Notes under the pieces: generated by a model
What the model saw: the letters and a program-made list of their open reading frames with translations, nothing else
Database searches by the model: none
Told to the model about the DNA's origin: nothing
Position numbers and translations under genes: made by a program
Assembly: GCA_022432975.1 (NCBI GenBank)
Contig: CM039509.1
Coordinates: forward strand, 7,379,043-7,443,042
DNA: 64,000 nt
Source of the DNA: Begonia masoniana
Lineage: Eukaryota > Streptophyta > Magnoliopsida > Cucurbitales > Begoniaceae
Reading direction: 5' to 3'
Shown: positions 11,208-22,653 of the stretch, piece after piece
Layout of the letters: each line of letters begins with the position of its first letter
Numbering within the stretch: position 1 is the first letter of the stretch

Positions 11208-11618
11208 TCATTTTCCTCTAAACTTAAAAGAATAAAGGTTAGAGTATCCATCATGAAACACTCTCTTATCATATTGCCACGATCTTCTCAACAAGAGGTG
11301 ACTAGCATTCATTGGCACCACGTCACAAAGGACCTTGTCCTTGTATCCTCCAATTGAAAACTCTATGCTTAATTGCTTTGAGACTTTGATATCTTCCCGG
11401 TCACTCAACCATCTTAACTTGTAAGGGCTAGGGTGTAGGGTAGTATCTAACCCTAGCTTGTCCATAAAATCACAAGAAGCCAAATTGGTACAACCTCCTC
11501 CATCGATGATGAGAGAGAAAACTTTCTCTATGATCAAGTATCGCCTATGGAAGATGTTCTCCCTTTGATACTCTTCATGGTTGGCTTGAGATGTTAGGAC
11601 TCTTCGTATAACTATCAA
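11208..11618 (-). pseudogene. Gypsy aspartic protease domain
   Basis: A 136-codon minus-strand frame with R-E-N-I-F-H-R-R, S-L-I-I-D-G-G-G-C-T-N-L-A-S (active-site area, D-G-G in place of D-S/T-G as is usual in this lineage), P-Y-K-L-R-W-L, K-D-K-V-L-C-D-V-V-P-M and R-S-W-Q-Y-D-K-R-V-F-H-D-G-Y. This is a retropepsin-like processing enzyme. The zinc knuckle lies upstream (11870-11640), but reverse transcriptase is missing downstream: the sequence passes through L-A-P-L-R-P-D-Q straight into integrase. Confidence 0.8.
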
Positions 11619-11639
11619 TAGTGGTCCTTCTTGAGCATA

Positions 11640-12330
11640 TCAAACTTCTTCTTGAGCCACCACATCTTTACTAGAATCTTCTACCAACTCATCTTCACTT
11701 AGCACTCCATTGGTCCCTTCTCTAAGGACCATGATCCGCTTGTTGGGACAAGGGAAAGCAATATGCCCCAATTCAATGCATTTAAAGCATTTAATCTCTC
11801 TTGTTCTTTGTCGAGCCGTTTCTTTTACCATCTTCTTGTCCTCTATCCCCTTCATAGGATAACTCTTCACATTAGGAATCTTCTCTTCTATTATGGATGG
11901 CGGTTGATAAGGACTTTTATTTTTTTTTGGAAAAAATGATCACCATCCCCTTTTCCCTTTCTTTTCAATTACCTCTCTACCTCCAAAGCAATTTGAATGA
12001 CAACATCCATTGATTCAAAAGCTTTCAATTCCACAACATCTCCAATCTCTCTATTCAAACCTCTTATAAACCTTGCAATAACTTGCTCCACGTGTTCTTC
12101 CAATCCATTCCTAATTTTGAGTGTCTTAACCTCGGTAAGATACTCTTCCACTGATGATGCATCTTGCTTCAAGTTTTGCATTTGTAAAAAGAGCTCTTGC
12201 TTATAGTGTCTCGGTACAAACCTCTTTCTCATTAAGGATTTCATAACCTTCCATGTCAAAACATCCTCATCATTCTCTCGTCTTCTTTGAGCCTTTAAAT
12301 TATCTCCCTATAAACTAGCATAACCTGTTA
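11640..12330 (-). pseudogene. Gypsy Gag C-terminal half and zinc knuckle
   Basis: Minus strand 12300-11969 reads T-W-K-V-M-K-S-L-M-R-K-R-F-V-P-R-H-Y, Y-L-T-E-V-K-T-L, F-I-R-G-L-N-R-E-I, typical of the retrotransposon gag domain. 11870-11640 adds a knuckle C-F-K-C-I-E-L-G-H-I-A-F-P-C (CX2CX4HX4C). The frame is interrupted between the two. The Gag N-terminus is absent: at about 12330 the sequence changes directly into reverse transcriptase of another fragment. Confidence 0.8.
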
Positions 12331-12334
12331 ATTC

Positions 12335-13530
12335 TAAACACCTTACTAAAATCTGGAAGTGCTAGTACAGGTGAATGACATAACTTGTCCTTAATCATCT
12401 CAAAGCTTTGTTGACAAGTTGTGGTCCATACAAATTCTTTTTCTTTCTTGGTGCAGTCAATTCGTGGTGCAACTATTGAGTTAAAATCTTTTATAAACCT
12501 CCTATAAAATGAGGCTAATCCATGGAAGCTACGGACTTCTGATATTCCATTAGGGGTAGGTCAATCCTTAATGGCCTTGATCTTATTATCATCTGCTTCT
12601 ATTTCATCTTTAAAAATGATAAACGCCAAAAAATACACCATGTCTTGTGCGAATGAGCACTTGCTTAAGTTACGGTATAGCTTGGCTTTCCTAAGGGTTT
12701 GAAAAAAGGACACTAAGGTGGTTAAGATGCTGGGAAAGATCGAAACTATACACCAATATGTCATCGAAGTAGACTACAATGAATTTTCTTAGGAATTTTT
12801 TAAGTACGTGGTGCATTAAACGTATGAATATACTATGGTCATTTGATAGCCTGAATGGCATGACCATCCATTTAAACAACTCATACTTGGTCTTGAAGGT
12901 TGTCTTCCATTCGTCACATTTTTTCATCCTTATTTGGTGATAATCACTTTTAAGGTCCACTTTTGAGAAAATCGTTGCCCATTGCTCCACTGAGCTCATC
13001 CAACATGTCCTCAAGCCCAAGAATGAGAAATCTATACTTAATCGTGATTTGGTTAATGGCTCGGCTATCTACACATATTCTCATAGTTTCGCCCTTCTTT
13101 GGAACTAACAATGTTGGCACGACACATGGGCTCATTGATTCCTTTATATAACCCTTATCCAATAACTCGTGCACTTGGTCTTGTAGTTTCTTGGTCTCCT
13201 AGGGGTTCATCCTATATGTTGGTCGGTTTGGCAATACAGCGCCAGGTTGTAAATCTATTTGATGTTCTATTCCCCGCAAGAGTGGTAATCCTTGGGGTAA
13301 CTCTTTAGGAAAAACATCTTGGAACTGCTTAAGTAAGTTTTGTACGACTATAGGTATAACTCCTAGTTCTAAAATCCTATCTCAGAATAATACCATAATC
13401 AAAGGTTCTCCTCTAAGCACAAAAGCTTCTAACTCTTTCTTGATCATATTATGGTCTAGCCCAGCAAAGGTCACTAGAACACAAGAAAATATCGTTAGTT
13501 CTCTTGGTGCTCGGCCAAGCCAAGGAGACC
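12335..13530 (-). pseudogene. Gypsy reverse transcriptase fragment
   Basis: Minus strand 13530 to 12335. A protease-RT linker (K-E-L-E-A-F-V-L-R-G-E-P-L-I) is followed by R-G-I-E-H-Q-I-D-L, L-L-D-K-G-Y-I-K-E-S-M-S-P-C, R-I-C-V-D-S-R-A-I-N, F-S-K-V-D-L-K-S-D-Y-H-Q-I-R, M-P-F-R-L and the active site V-Y-F-D-D-I-L-V-Y, then A-L-P-D-F-S-K-V-F. It breaks off where RNase H should start and abuts a Gag fragment. Several stops and at least three frame changes occur. It lies upstream of the gag/protease pieces in transcription order, so the fragments are shuffled. Confidence 0.8.
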
Positions 13531-14376
13531 TCAAATGATGGCCAAAGTTGAACAAGCAATATAGCCTTAAATGTAACAAAAATTTATATGATGCTTGTGT
13601 TGTGAGTGAGACGTGTGACTATGGAAGATGTGTTCCAAATAGCTTGAGGGAAAGAAGATGTGCAACAAAACCTCAAGTCGGCCGATAAGCAATATTTTGT
13701 GGCTTTCGGCAAAATATTCTTTCCAAGGAAAGAATCTCAACTTGGAGGAACCGATTTGGCCACTCCCTACTTGTTTCCAACTCTCGAAAGAGTGGAGAGG
13801 GAAGGTGGAAAATGAGATCCTTGCAAGCAACCGTGCTTGAAGGAAATGGAGGTGCAACTCCCTCGGTTATGTGTAACCGAGACACTTATCTTGAAGCTTC
13901 ACTTCATGAGGTTTTTTCCTTAAAGGAAACAGCCGATATTCTCATTTCATCAACAACTATTTACACACAATAATAGCCATGCATTTATAGACCTAAGTGG
14001 CTTAGGGAATCAAAAGTGGGCTCAAAGAACCGTTGGAGCTTGGCCATGTGTTCGGCCATAGGGGGAGATTTGGGCGGCCAAGATGTCTTTTCTTTAAGTT
14101 GATCAATGGCCAACTGAAAGCCAAGTCAATGATCCATGTTTTCTCCTAAAGTGGTAAGGGCAACAAGCATCTTCAAGGGGCAGCACTTGGTATGGCCAAA
14201 TCGGGTAAATTGGATGCTTCATCTCGGCCATTGATCTTGGCGCGCGCGCGACCAAGCTTCTCATGAAAGCCATGCAAATTCCAAGCACTTCATGTCGGTT
14301 AAACTGAAACCAAGCCACCTTCTATCCTAGCATACATCTAACCTTAAATGCCAAACATGCATGTATAAGATAATTG
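13531..14376 (-). repeat. Probable LTR or leader fragment of a gypsy element
   Basis: No coding motif is supported. The minus strand has a TATA-like TATAAATGCATGG (about 13995-13983) followed by a leader-like stretch, suggesting LTR sequence. Short low-complexity GCGCGCGC lies near 14240. Termini were not found. Confidence 0.3.
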
Positions 14377-14673
14377 TCACAAAAAAAGCCAATGTTTGCA
14401 GATTAAGTGTTCAAAATAAAAAGGCTGCATAAATTCATGCTCGAGAAGACAAATTCCCATGTGAGCTTCTTGATCTTCCATCCTTGTCTTCCATGCAATG
14501 ACGTGCCTTGGTTGGTCCTTGTCTTTAGCTTCAACCTCCCACTTTAAGTCTCCAAAGGTGTACTCCAAGTTTTCACATAATTCATTTCCTACAAAAGAAA
14601 AAAGTGTGTGAGAACATAAGTTAGATAAAACGTGTTCTCGGGCTTGGGATCGTGTGACGGGCCAATGGGGCAC
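14377..14673 (-). pseudogene. Gypsy polyprotein C-terminal tail
   Basis: A minus-strand open frame starts around P-H-W-P-V-T-R-S-Q-A-R-E, matching the G-P-x-T-R-S-x-A-K/R tail that ends chromodomain-less gypsy polyproteins. The remainder (through V-G-N-E-L-C-E-N-L) resembles the segment at 10400-10600. It follows the protease fragment directly, so reverse transcriptase to integrase is deleted. Confidence 0.45.
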
Positions 14674-14674
14674 A

Positions 14675-14895
14675 TCAGGTCATGAAAAGGTTTGCCTTGT
14701 TTTTCTCTTCCTTCGTAACTTCATCATCTTTAGCTATTTGTTTGGGTGTTAATGGTGCTAACTTGAACATTTTACCACCGAACTTTAATGAGTAGTAGTT
14801 TGTATAACCATCGTGAGTCACTTTTCGATCAAATTGCCAAGGTCGACCTAAGAGTAAATAGCTCACACTTATTGGCACAACATTATATAGCACTG
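14675..14895 (-). pseudogene. Gypsy protease, C-terminal piece (split by LTR B1)
   Basis: Minus strand: L-Y-N-V-V-P-I-S-V-S-Y-L-L-L-G-R-P-W-Q-F-D-R, H-D-G-Y-T-N-Y-Y-S-L-K-F-G-G-K, L-A-P-L-T-P-K-Q. It is the downstream half of the protease whose upstream half is at 23269-23165. Omitting LTR B1 and one TSD copy gives a continuous frame, G-K-Y-K-D-S-V then L-Y-N-V-V-P. Confidence 0.85.
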
Positions 14896-15279
14896 TGTGA
14901 TGACCCCAACCCAGTCAGGGCCGCAACGGCCTAGCCATGACGTAATCTTAACTTAAGACCTCGTAAGTTCACATAAAATTTTTCATTTTTACTCACAGTC
15001 TAATAATAAAACAGACATAAACAAATGACTCACCTCAAACGACCCTTTAGAATCTACTTAGACTTAAACATGTTGGGCGTAAAGTTCGTCGACTTTTAAA
15101 GCATTAAAACAAGATTAAAACTATTTTTTGATAAAATGTCGACTCTATTTTTGAGCCCTTAAAATTCTTTAAAATACGTGAGGGTCGCTTGTAAAATACG
15201 TTTAAAAAGTATCGTAAAAGGTCGGGTCGAAATGTGTTTTGAAAAGTCAACTTTTAAAAAATTTTCATGTTGGTCACCC

Positions 15280-15580
15280 AGACAGTGTCACGCAGCGCGC
15301 GCACAGCACAGCGCCCCACCCAGGTGAGCACAGCGCCTGGGCAGTGCGCCCCCTGGGCGCCTCCCCACGTGCCACGCACGTGTCAAAGCCGATCGATCGG
15401 CACCTTCTCTGGATTTCCGACTAAAAACAACCAAAAACGCCGATTGATCGCCCCTCGGGCGCGATCGATCCGCTGGGCGCGCCCTGGGTACGCTCCTCAG
15501 CGTACTCCATGCGCGCCCCAGTGCGCCCCAGCGCCCCGCGCGCCCAGCGCACAGCCAACGCGCCTCCAGCGCTCTTCTTG
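15280..15580. repeat. GC-rich palindromic island in LTR B1
   Basis: Rich in GCGC and GCGCGC, with CGATCGATCG palindromes near 15391-15400 and related ones near 15440-15475, in an otherwise AT-rich LTR. Open frames here on both strands (up to 123 codons) follow from GC richness and lack motifs. B2 has a shorter GC island in the same place (25220-25300). Confidence 0.6.
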
Positions 15581-17079
15581 CTCCCCTTTTCATACTTACC
15601 CATTTTTTTCCACTTCCAACACCTACCCTTCACATTAAACTTTCCAAAAATCATTCTCCACCACTTACACAAATACTTCAAAACTCCATAAAAACCTGAC
15701 TCATAACATATCCGAAAACGTATTTAAAATTTACGAAAACAAACTGCATGGATCGCTCTAAAAACTGAGCTTATCCTTACAAGTTTAAAGTACCTAAAAT
15801 CATCAAATACGACCCAACCTAATTCACAACACAAATGTTGAACGTAAAAGCGAAATTTCCTAAAACATCACCAAAATAAATATGTTTATCAAATCATTCA
15901 AAATAACACAACTCCAAGCCTACATCCACTATATAATTCCCGAAATATCAAACCACACTATACATCCTAAAATCCATCACATTTCTAACATCAAAACTAG
16001 TTCGCACTTATTTACCAAAAACAACTCGGAGCACACCCACGGGTCATCACGCCTAGCCAAAACACTTGCCGTTGTCACGAGTCCCCATCCACCAACCACC
16101 TATACTTGATCATCGTGAGGGTGTTTCTCACCTTCGTTCTCGTCACCTATATCAAACGACAGACACGTTAAGCCTAATGCTTAGCAAGAGAATGCGCTAT
16201 ACTTAACATGTACATGAATGCATGAATTTCATAAAACATATTCATTTACTTGTTCTTATCCTTTTTACTTGTCATGGATTAAGGACGGGATTGTGCCGGG
16301 GAGTTGGCAGGTGCGTGTACATGGTCCTCACGGACAGTATTCATGGTCCAATGCATGGACAGTGATCATGGTCTCCCGAGATGGACAGTTTTGTTATCAT
16401 GGCCATACCGCCCCAACCCACACTTAATCATTATGTACATTTCAATTTCATGCATGTTAAACATTTCGTATGTCATTTAAGCAAACATGATGCATGGAGA
16501 ATTTACGCATAACATAATATCAAAACAATTCACGAACGTACATGTAAATACTTTACTTGCAACGAACCTAACAAGTAGCTAATAACTAACATCCTAGGCT
16601 ACCCGACTCGTTAAACCCCACAACTAGAAAATCATCATCAAAGCACAAAAACCTAGCATCGACAGGATGTAGGGCCTTAAGGGCCGGAAACCTAGCATCC
16701 ACTTACCTGGCGTCCTTAGCAATGCCGAGCACCGTCCTGAAAGCTTGGGTTACCTAAGGTATTTCATGACACGTCATTAGTATCAACTCTAATTCATCAA
16801 ATTCAAAATCAAACGAAACCCCGAGCTAAGACAATTTTTTTCAAAAACTCCAATTCACTTCATTCAAGCATTTTGTCTAGCAATTCGCGCTCAAGATTAC
16901 ACAACCTCCATTAAGGGATATCTCAACATCCAACAACTACCAAATTTTCACCCTATACCATCCACCATCATAATTTCACTCTAATCTATCAACTATAAAC
17001 ATAAAAACAGCAAAACTATCGATATACTTAGCATAATCCTACAATTTCACAAAATCTATCAAACGAAATACAACCCTAA

Positions 17080-19654
17080 TGTAACACCCCAGACACTGTA
17101 CCCAATTTCCCCATATAAATTTTTCGTTTTATACTTATTACTTTTCTTTACTTTAAATAAAACTTTGTGCGGAATAAAAACTGAGGTTGAAGTCAGAACT
17201 GAAATCGGAAATCAATTCGAACCTTAAAATCATTTAAAACAAGACATTTAATAATTAATTGAAAACTTAAAACATTAATTTAAAAACATTTAAAAGAACA
17301 CACAAAAAGGGAGGGCAGAATCGGGATTCTGCCCCCCAAGAGTATCAGCGATCGGGCGCTGCAGTTTGCAGCGCCCGAGCGCCACTTTCGCTACATGTTG
17401 CAGCGAATGGTCGCTGCAACATGCAGCGCCCAGTCGCTGCATGTTGCAGCGACTGGTCGCTGCAACCATGCAGCGCCCAGTCGCTGCAACCTTGCAGCGA
17501 CCCACCCCTCTTTCTCGCTTCATTCTTTTCCTTACACTTGCTCTCTGGAATCACAATTTCCAGAGAGCAACACAATTTCCTCAAGCTCTCTGGAGTCCGA
17601 TTCCAGAGAGCGGAATTTCACACCCTTCTTTACCCATTCTCTCAATTTACCTCATAATGCTTATAACTTAAATCCAACCGCTTATAACTTAAATCCAACC
17701 GACTCGCAGCGGACTTTGCGAAGTCCAACTGCGTGGATAGCTCTAAAAACCGAGCTACCCGTAACAACCTAAAACCAATCAAAGCATTTCCAAACATTCA
17801 TTAAACAGTTTAAACCAAAACGTTTTACATACAATTACCAAAACGTTATCTAATTCCTATCCAGATCCAAACACCCTAAATATACTATACAATTATCAAC
17901 TCAAAACACCCCTAAATAAACCCAGAGTCCAGACATACATCCCCACGGGTCATATCGCGCCTCGACTGCCCCAGCGCACTCCCACAGCCATCATCCATCA
18001 ACTACATCCCTCGTCAGGAGGAGGAACGTCGTCCTCACCTGGCTCAATATCGCCTAAGAGATTACCTACACCATACAGACACATATGAGATATTGAAATC
18101 TCAGTAAGCTACGTAAATGCAGATGCATGCGTGCGTATGCCATTCAGAAATCATGCTCAGATTCAGATTACAGATACAGAATTACAGATTACAGATTCAT
18201 TACGTCGCAGACAGACAGATTGTCACCGAAACCTCGACCCACTAACCCAAGGGGGCCCGTCCGGCGGTTGGACTACCCCGTGGGGTTAGAGAGGGGGGGT
18301 ACACGCTTGCAACACGCACAGCCGTGCCTGAGCCCCATCTCGCGTGACCAGAAACAGACAGATTACGTTCATTCATTCAGATTTCGTTATAGATTTCATT
18401 TCAGATATGCATTTCCTTTTCTTAAAACACGTGCAGAAATTCATTTTCATGACTTTCGGAAATCCGTGATGCATGAACAGTTCATATAAGCAGAAAGTAA
18501 ACAACCAACGTGCATACATTCATGGCAGTAAAGCAGAACCTATAAACAACTAACCTAACTACCCAACCAGAATAACATAAAACAACCAGTTCCTCGAGTA
18601 TTCTCGAGACGACGACGAAGTATGGTGCAGACCTTTGGGTCAAAGTAAGTCACGAAAACTTACCTCGAGCGCGCAGAACCACGAGCTATGTCCACGAGAG
18701 TCGTGTGTCTGAGAAAAATACGACATTCACAGTTAAAACCAATTTAAACCATAAATGTCCAAATTTCAAAACTTAGCTAAAGAATTCTCCTAAATTCTTC
18801 ACTTAGCTAATTAAAGCTTTTCGAACATTAACTATAGCTCGATTATCCAAAATAACGAGTTTTCCCCTAAAACCCGAAATTTTACCAATTTATAACCTTT
18901 TCGCAAATCGACTTTTCTTCGTCCAATAACGTTCAATACGTTCAATACATACTTAATCAAGGCTAACCTATTAATTACGAACCCTAATTCGCGTTTTTAA
19001 CGAATTCCGAACGAAACCCTAGTTTGCTAAAACACCGTAAAACTCGGAATAAAAGCCCCAAGGTTGTAGGTACATACCGAGAGTAGCGAGAGGAGAAGAA
19101 ATGACGAAGATCGGAGGAAGAACGGAGGTCGAAAACCGTTGGAACCCTAGGCGGCCGAGAGAGGAAATCGCTCTCTGTTCTTGGCGCGGGCAGAGGAGAA
19201 GAAGAGATGAAGAGAAAAGAGGGGTTTGTGATGTTTTTATAAAAATTACTTTGCAAATTACTATTTTGCCCTTCTTACTTAAATCTATTTATTTCGTCGT
19301 TCGTTTCGTTAATCGTCCAACGATTCGGATTCTCGAAAACTCCATATTTTGCCAATAACTCCTATTCATTGCCAGGGCTTTATTAAAACTGTTCGTTCGC
19401 AATTTGGACTTCATTCGCTATTTTTTACTAAAACGTCAATTACTTTACGATGGTGGTAATTACTCGGAATATAGTGTTTAGTCTCCAAAAATTCCCATAA
19501 ATTCCTTAAAATTCCAATTAGTCGTTAGGATCGTAATGACGCTTTCTTTTTGTAAAACGGACCTGATTTGACATATTTACTGAAAATGCCGCGTTTTATC
19601 AAAATATCAATATAATCTAATATATTCAAATGTCCGTACAAGCCGGATATTACA
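17080..19654 (-). mobile_element. Solo LTR C (minus) nested in B1; TSD cctaa
   Basis: Plus-strand start TGTAACACCCCAGACACTG, end AGCCGGATATTACA, flanked by cctaa at 17075-17079 and 19655-19659; length 2575 bp. B1 sequence continues on both sides. Minus orientation is inferred from the shared layout with A, B, D and E (TGTAAC-type start, donor GTAAGT, acidic tail, repeat island near the 3' end). Confidence 0.85.
17335..17510. repeat. Palindromic TGCAGCG repeat island in LTR C
   Basis: Alternating GTCGCTGCA and TGCAGCG(A/C) words, about ten in 175 bp, so the strand can pair with itself in many registers. It occupies the position taken by minisatellites in the other LTR families. Confidence 0.8.
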
Positions 19655-20504
19655 CCTAAAACCCAAAACTAAAGGTCCAAAACATATGCATCTTACCTAG
19701 AGCGTCAATAGGGAGGAAAAATCAAAAAAGAATCCCCGGAGGAGAGAGTGTTGATCGGCGTTGGAGAAGTGGCGTGAGAGGACGAGAGAAATGTCGCCAA
19801 GGAGAGAACTCACGTAGGAGAAGGGGAGAATGAGAGAAGGGGGAGGGGATTTTAGGTTTTATTAAATTTTTTGACTTTGTAAATTACTTAATTGTCCTTC
19901 CCTTAATTCTTTACTTAATTCGTTAATTAACCTATCAAATTTGGTTTCTCATAAATTTTCTTATTTCTCCAAATATTCCAATTTATTCATAGGGTTCTAA
20001 CGAAACTTCCTGTACGCAAAACATACGTAAATTACTATTTTTACGAATAAAAACACTATAGTGGAAAAACCGAAACTCGGCATTAAGCTATCAATTTAAA
20101 TTTTTAAAAACTTCCTCATTCCTCTAAAATCTTCATAATTTCCTAGGGCTCTAATAATGTTACGTCCCCTAATTTCACCTTTTAACTATTCCTAAAAATC
20201 TCGTAAAAATTTAAACTTTTACTTCAGTCCCTTAGTCGTGTTCATTTTAAAGACGATAAACTTTGTTCAGCGGAAGACGTACCATGTGTAGAACCCTCGT
20301 ATTAAAATTTTACTCAATTGAAATAAAGGCTAAACAGAAAACAGGGTTTTGGTCGACGTAACCTTCGGTTGACGCAACCATCACGTGCCACTGTCTCAGC
20401 CCAACTACAGAAGAGAATCGGTCGACGAACTGCCTTTGGCAGACAACCCTTCCTCTCGGGTTTCGGTCGACGTCCTGAACTCACTGGAATTCATTTCCTT
20501 CCAA

Positions 20505-20615
20505 TCGGTCGATATCAACACTGGCCAAAATCGGTCGATGTCAACACTGGCCAAAATCGGTCGATGTCAACACTAACCAAAATCAGTCGATGTCAACAAT
20601 GACCAAAATCAGTCG
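20505..20615. repeat. 26-bp tandem repeat in LTR D
   Basis: Four to five units of ATCGGTCGATGTCAACACTG plus GCCAAA with a few substitutions, following looser GTCGAC words from 20350. Confidence 0.9.
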
Positions 20616-20631
20616 ACGTGGCCTCTGTAAT

Positions 20632-21015
20632 GAGATCGGTTGACGACACTTGGCTAAATTTCTTCAAAATGACTCTAATATGCTGGGGTTGACAACCCCA
20701 ACCGATTCACACTTAAAATCGGTCGACGACACTTGGCTAAATTTCCTCAAAATGACTCTAATATGCTGGGGTTGACAACCCCGATCGATTCACACTTAAA
20801 ATCGGTCGACGACACTTGGCTAAATTTCCTCAAAATGACTCTAATATGCTGGGTCGACAACCCCGAATTTCCTCAAAATGACTCTAATATACTGGGGTCG
20901 ACAACCCCGACCGATTAACACTTAAAATCGGTCGACGACACTTGGCTAAATTTCCTCAAAATGACTCTAATATGCTGGGGTCGACAACCCCGACCGATTC
21001 ACAGTTAAAATCGGT
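20632..21015. repeat. 83-bp tandem repeat in LTR D
   Basis: About four and a half units of 83 bp beginning ATCGGTCGACGACACTTGGC and containing a short GGGGTCGACAACCCC inverted repeat. One unit (around 20865) is partly deleted. Each unit can form a GGGGT/ACCCC hairpin around GTCGAC. Confidence 0.9.
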
Positions 21016-21509
21016 CGAAGTAGCCCCCATCAGTACACTTAACTTTACTTAGGCTGAATCGTCCACAACATCAACCGATCGATCGTCCCTTTTCTGGCGA
21101 TCGATCGGCTAACTCTCTGGAAATTGAATTCCAGAGAGTTGCCTCACCTCCTTCTTCTTCCTTCCTCCTTCCTGCACTCACACGTCACAATTCTCTTTTC
21201 ATCTCATTCAATAAAACCCAAAAACCTACTTGAAACATATTAGGAAACGTAGCCAAATTTCATAAAGATGAACTGCGTGGATCCATTTAAAACTAAATAC
21301 ATCCTTACGAGTTTAAAATATCCAAGCAGTTCCAGTAAACTTTCACAATAAAACCATCACTTGGACATTCTATACATTCATTTCACAAAAACTATTTAAT
21401 GCCATTTTTCAAATTATTTAACCTATCGTGTCAAAATACCTATACAACCTTTCCCCCACGGGTCAAAATAGCACCGACTGCACCAGCACACTCCCACGGG
21501 CATCCTCCG

Positions 21510-22653
21510 TCAATCTGCATGCTCGTCAGGTGGAGGGACATCGTCCTCACCTTGCTCAAAGTCACCTACACCATAGAGATGCCTATGAGATAAATCTCAG
21601 TAAATTCTACGTAAATGTCTATGCATGAACATGTATATCCAATTTTTCATGAAGGCCGTCCATGTCATTTCGTTTTCAGTACGTGTCAGTTTTTGGTTAT
21701 CGGGGCTTTTATCAGTCAGGTGGATAGGGCACATCAAGCGGGTAGATAGCCCACACCATCTGAAAGGAGGGAGACCCGCTCACCACGGAACGCCAGGTTT
21801 GAACCTCTCCCCGAATAACCACCATGCGTTGTTTACTATGATACTTTACTTGCCTTTTCTTTACGTTTTCATTTTTATGAAATCGATGCATAAATCTGTT
21901 TTTATGACGTTTATAAATTGTGATGCATGACAATTCAATACACATCATAAATATAAAAGAACGGATACCATCAAAACCATACAAACATTTCCTAACAAAC
22001 TAAACCTAACTACCCATAAAAACCATAAAAACACATTCAATGCACCAACAATCCTCAACAAACAAAACTCGACATATGGTGTAGGCCAATCGGCCACAGT
22101 AAGTCACGAGAACTTACCTGTCGTCCGTAGCGCACCGAGCTCCTTGTTTTGAGCTTTGTCACCTAAGTCAATCCACAGCATCCATTGTCAAAACCGGACC
22201 TAAACATTCAAACTTCGAAAATTTACGAAACTCCTAACTAAAGAAAATTTTCTAAAATTCTAATTAACCTCTCTCGGATATTTTGTCGAGCAATTTATGA
22301 TCACCAATTATAAACCTCCATTAATGGAAGTTTCTAAAGCTCCACATACCCGAAAAATCATAACCCAAAGCATTTATACTATCTAACTACGTCCAATAAT
22401 CGCAAATACGGCATTACCTAACCGTTTCTAACAAAACCCAACTATTTTTAAGAAAATCCTACGAAACCCTAACCGTTAAACAACCTAGAAATTGAGAACT
22501 AACGGGCTAAAACTATAGAATCGTACCTAGGATGTCGTTAGGAGAAGAAAACGTGAAGAAATCGGTTGATCGAAAGACCGTTGGCCGGCGTTTGAAGGAA
22601 GTCGCCGTGGAGGAATTGGCGAGGAGAGGAAAAACCCCTCTAGAAAATTTCAT
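21510..22653 (-). other. Predicted three-exon 75-codon reading frame inside LTR D
   Basis: Minus strand. Exon 1 runs from ATG at 22653-22651 to 22527 (127 nt, opening MKFSRG), donor CTAG|GTACGA. Exon 2 is 22162-22118 (45 nt) between acceptor GACTTAG and donor ACAG|GTAAGTTC. Exon 3 is 21565-21510, after acceptor GGTGTAG, ending in TGA. Both junctions are phase 1 (G|GT), and the joined frame has no internal stop. The C-terminus reads GDFEQGEDDVPPPDEHAD. Closely related tails occur in LTRs B and C and more distant ones in A and E. There is no known domain and the product is hypothetical; transcription and splicing are inferred. The exon 1 ATG is not shared with B or C, so the start is the weakest part. 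Confidence 0.35.

Noticed and set aside
15239..15681. Overlapping open frames of 60-123 codons on both strands
   Set aside because: GC-rich palindromic island of LTR B1 with few AT-rich stops; no motif and no counterpart frame in B2.
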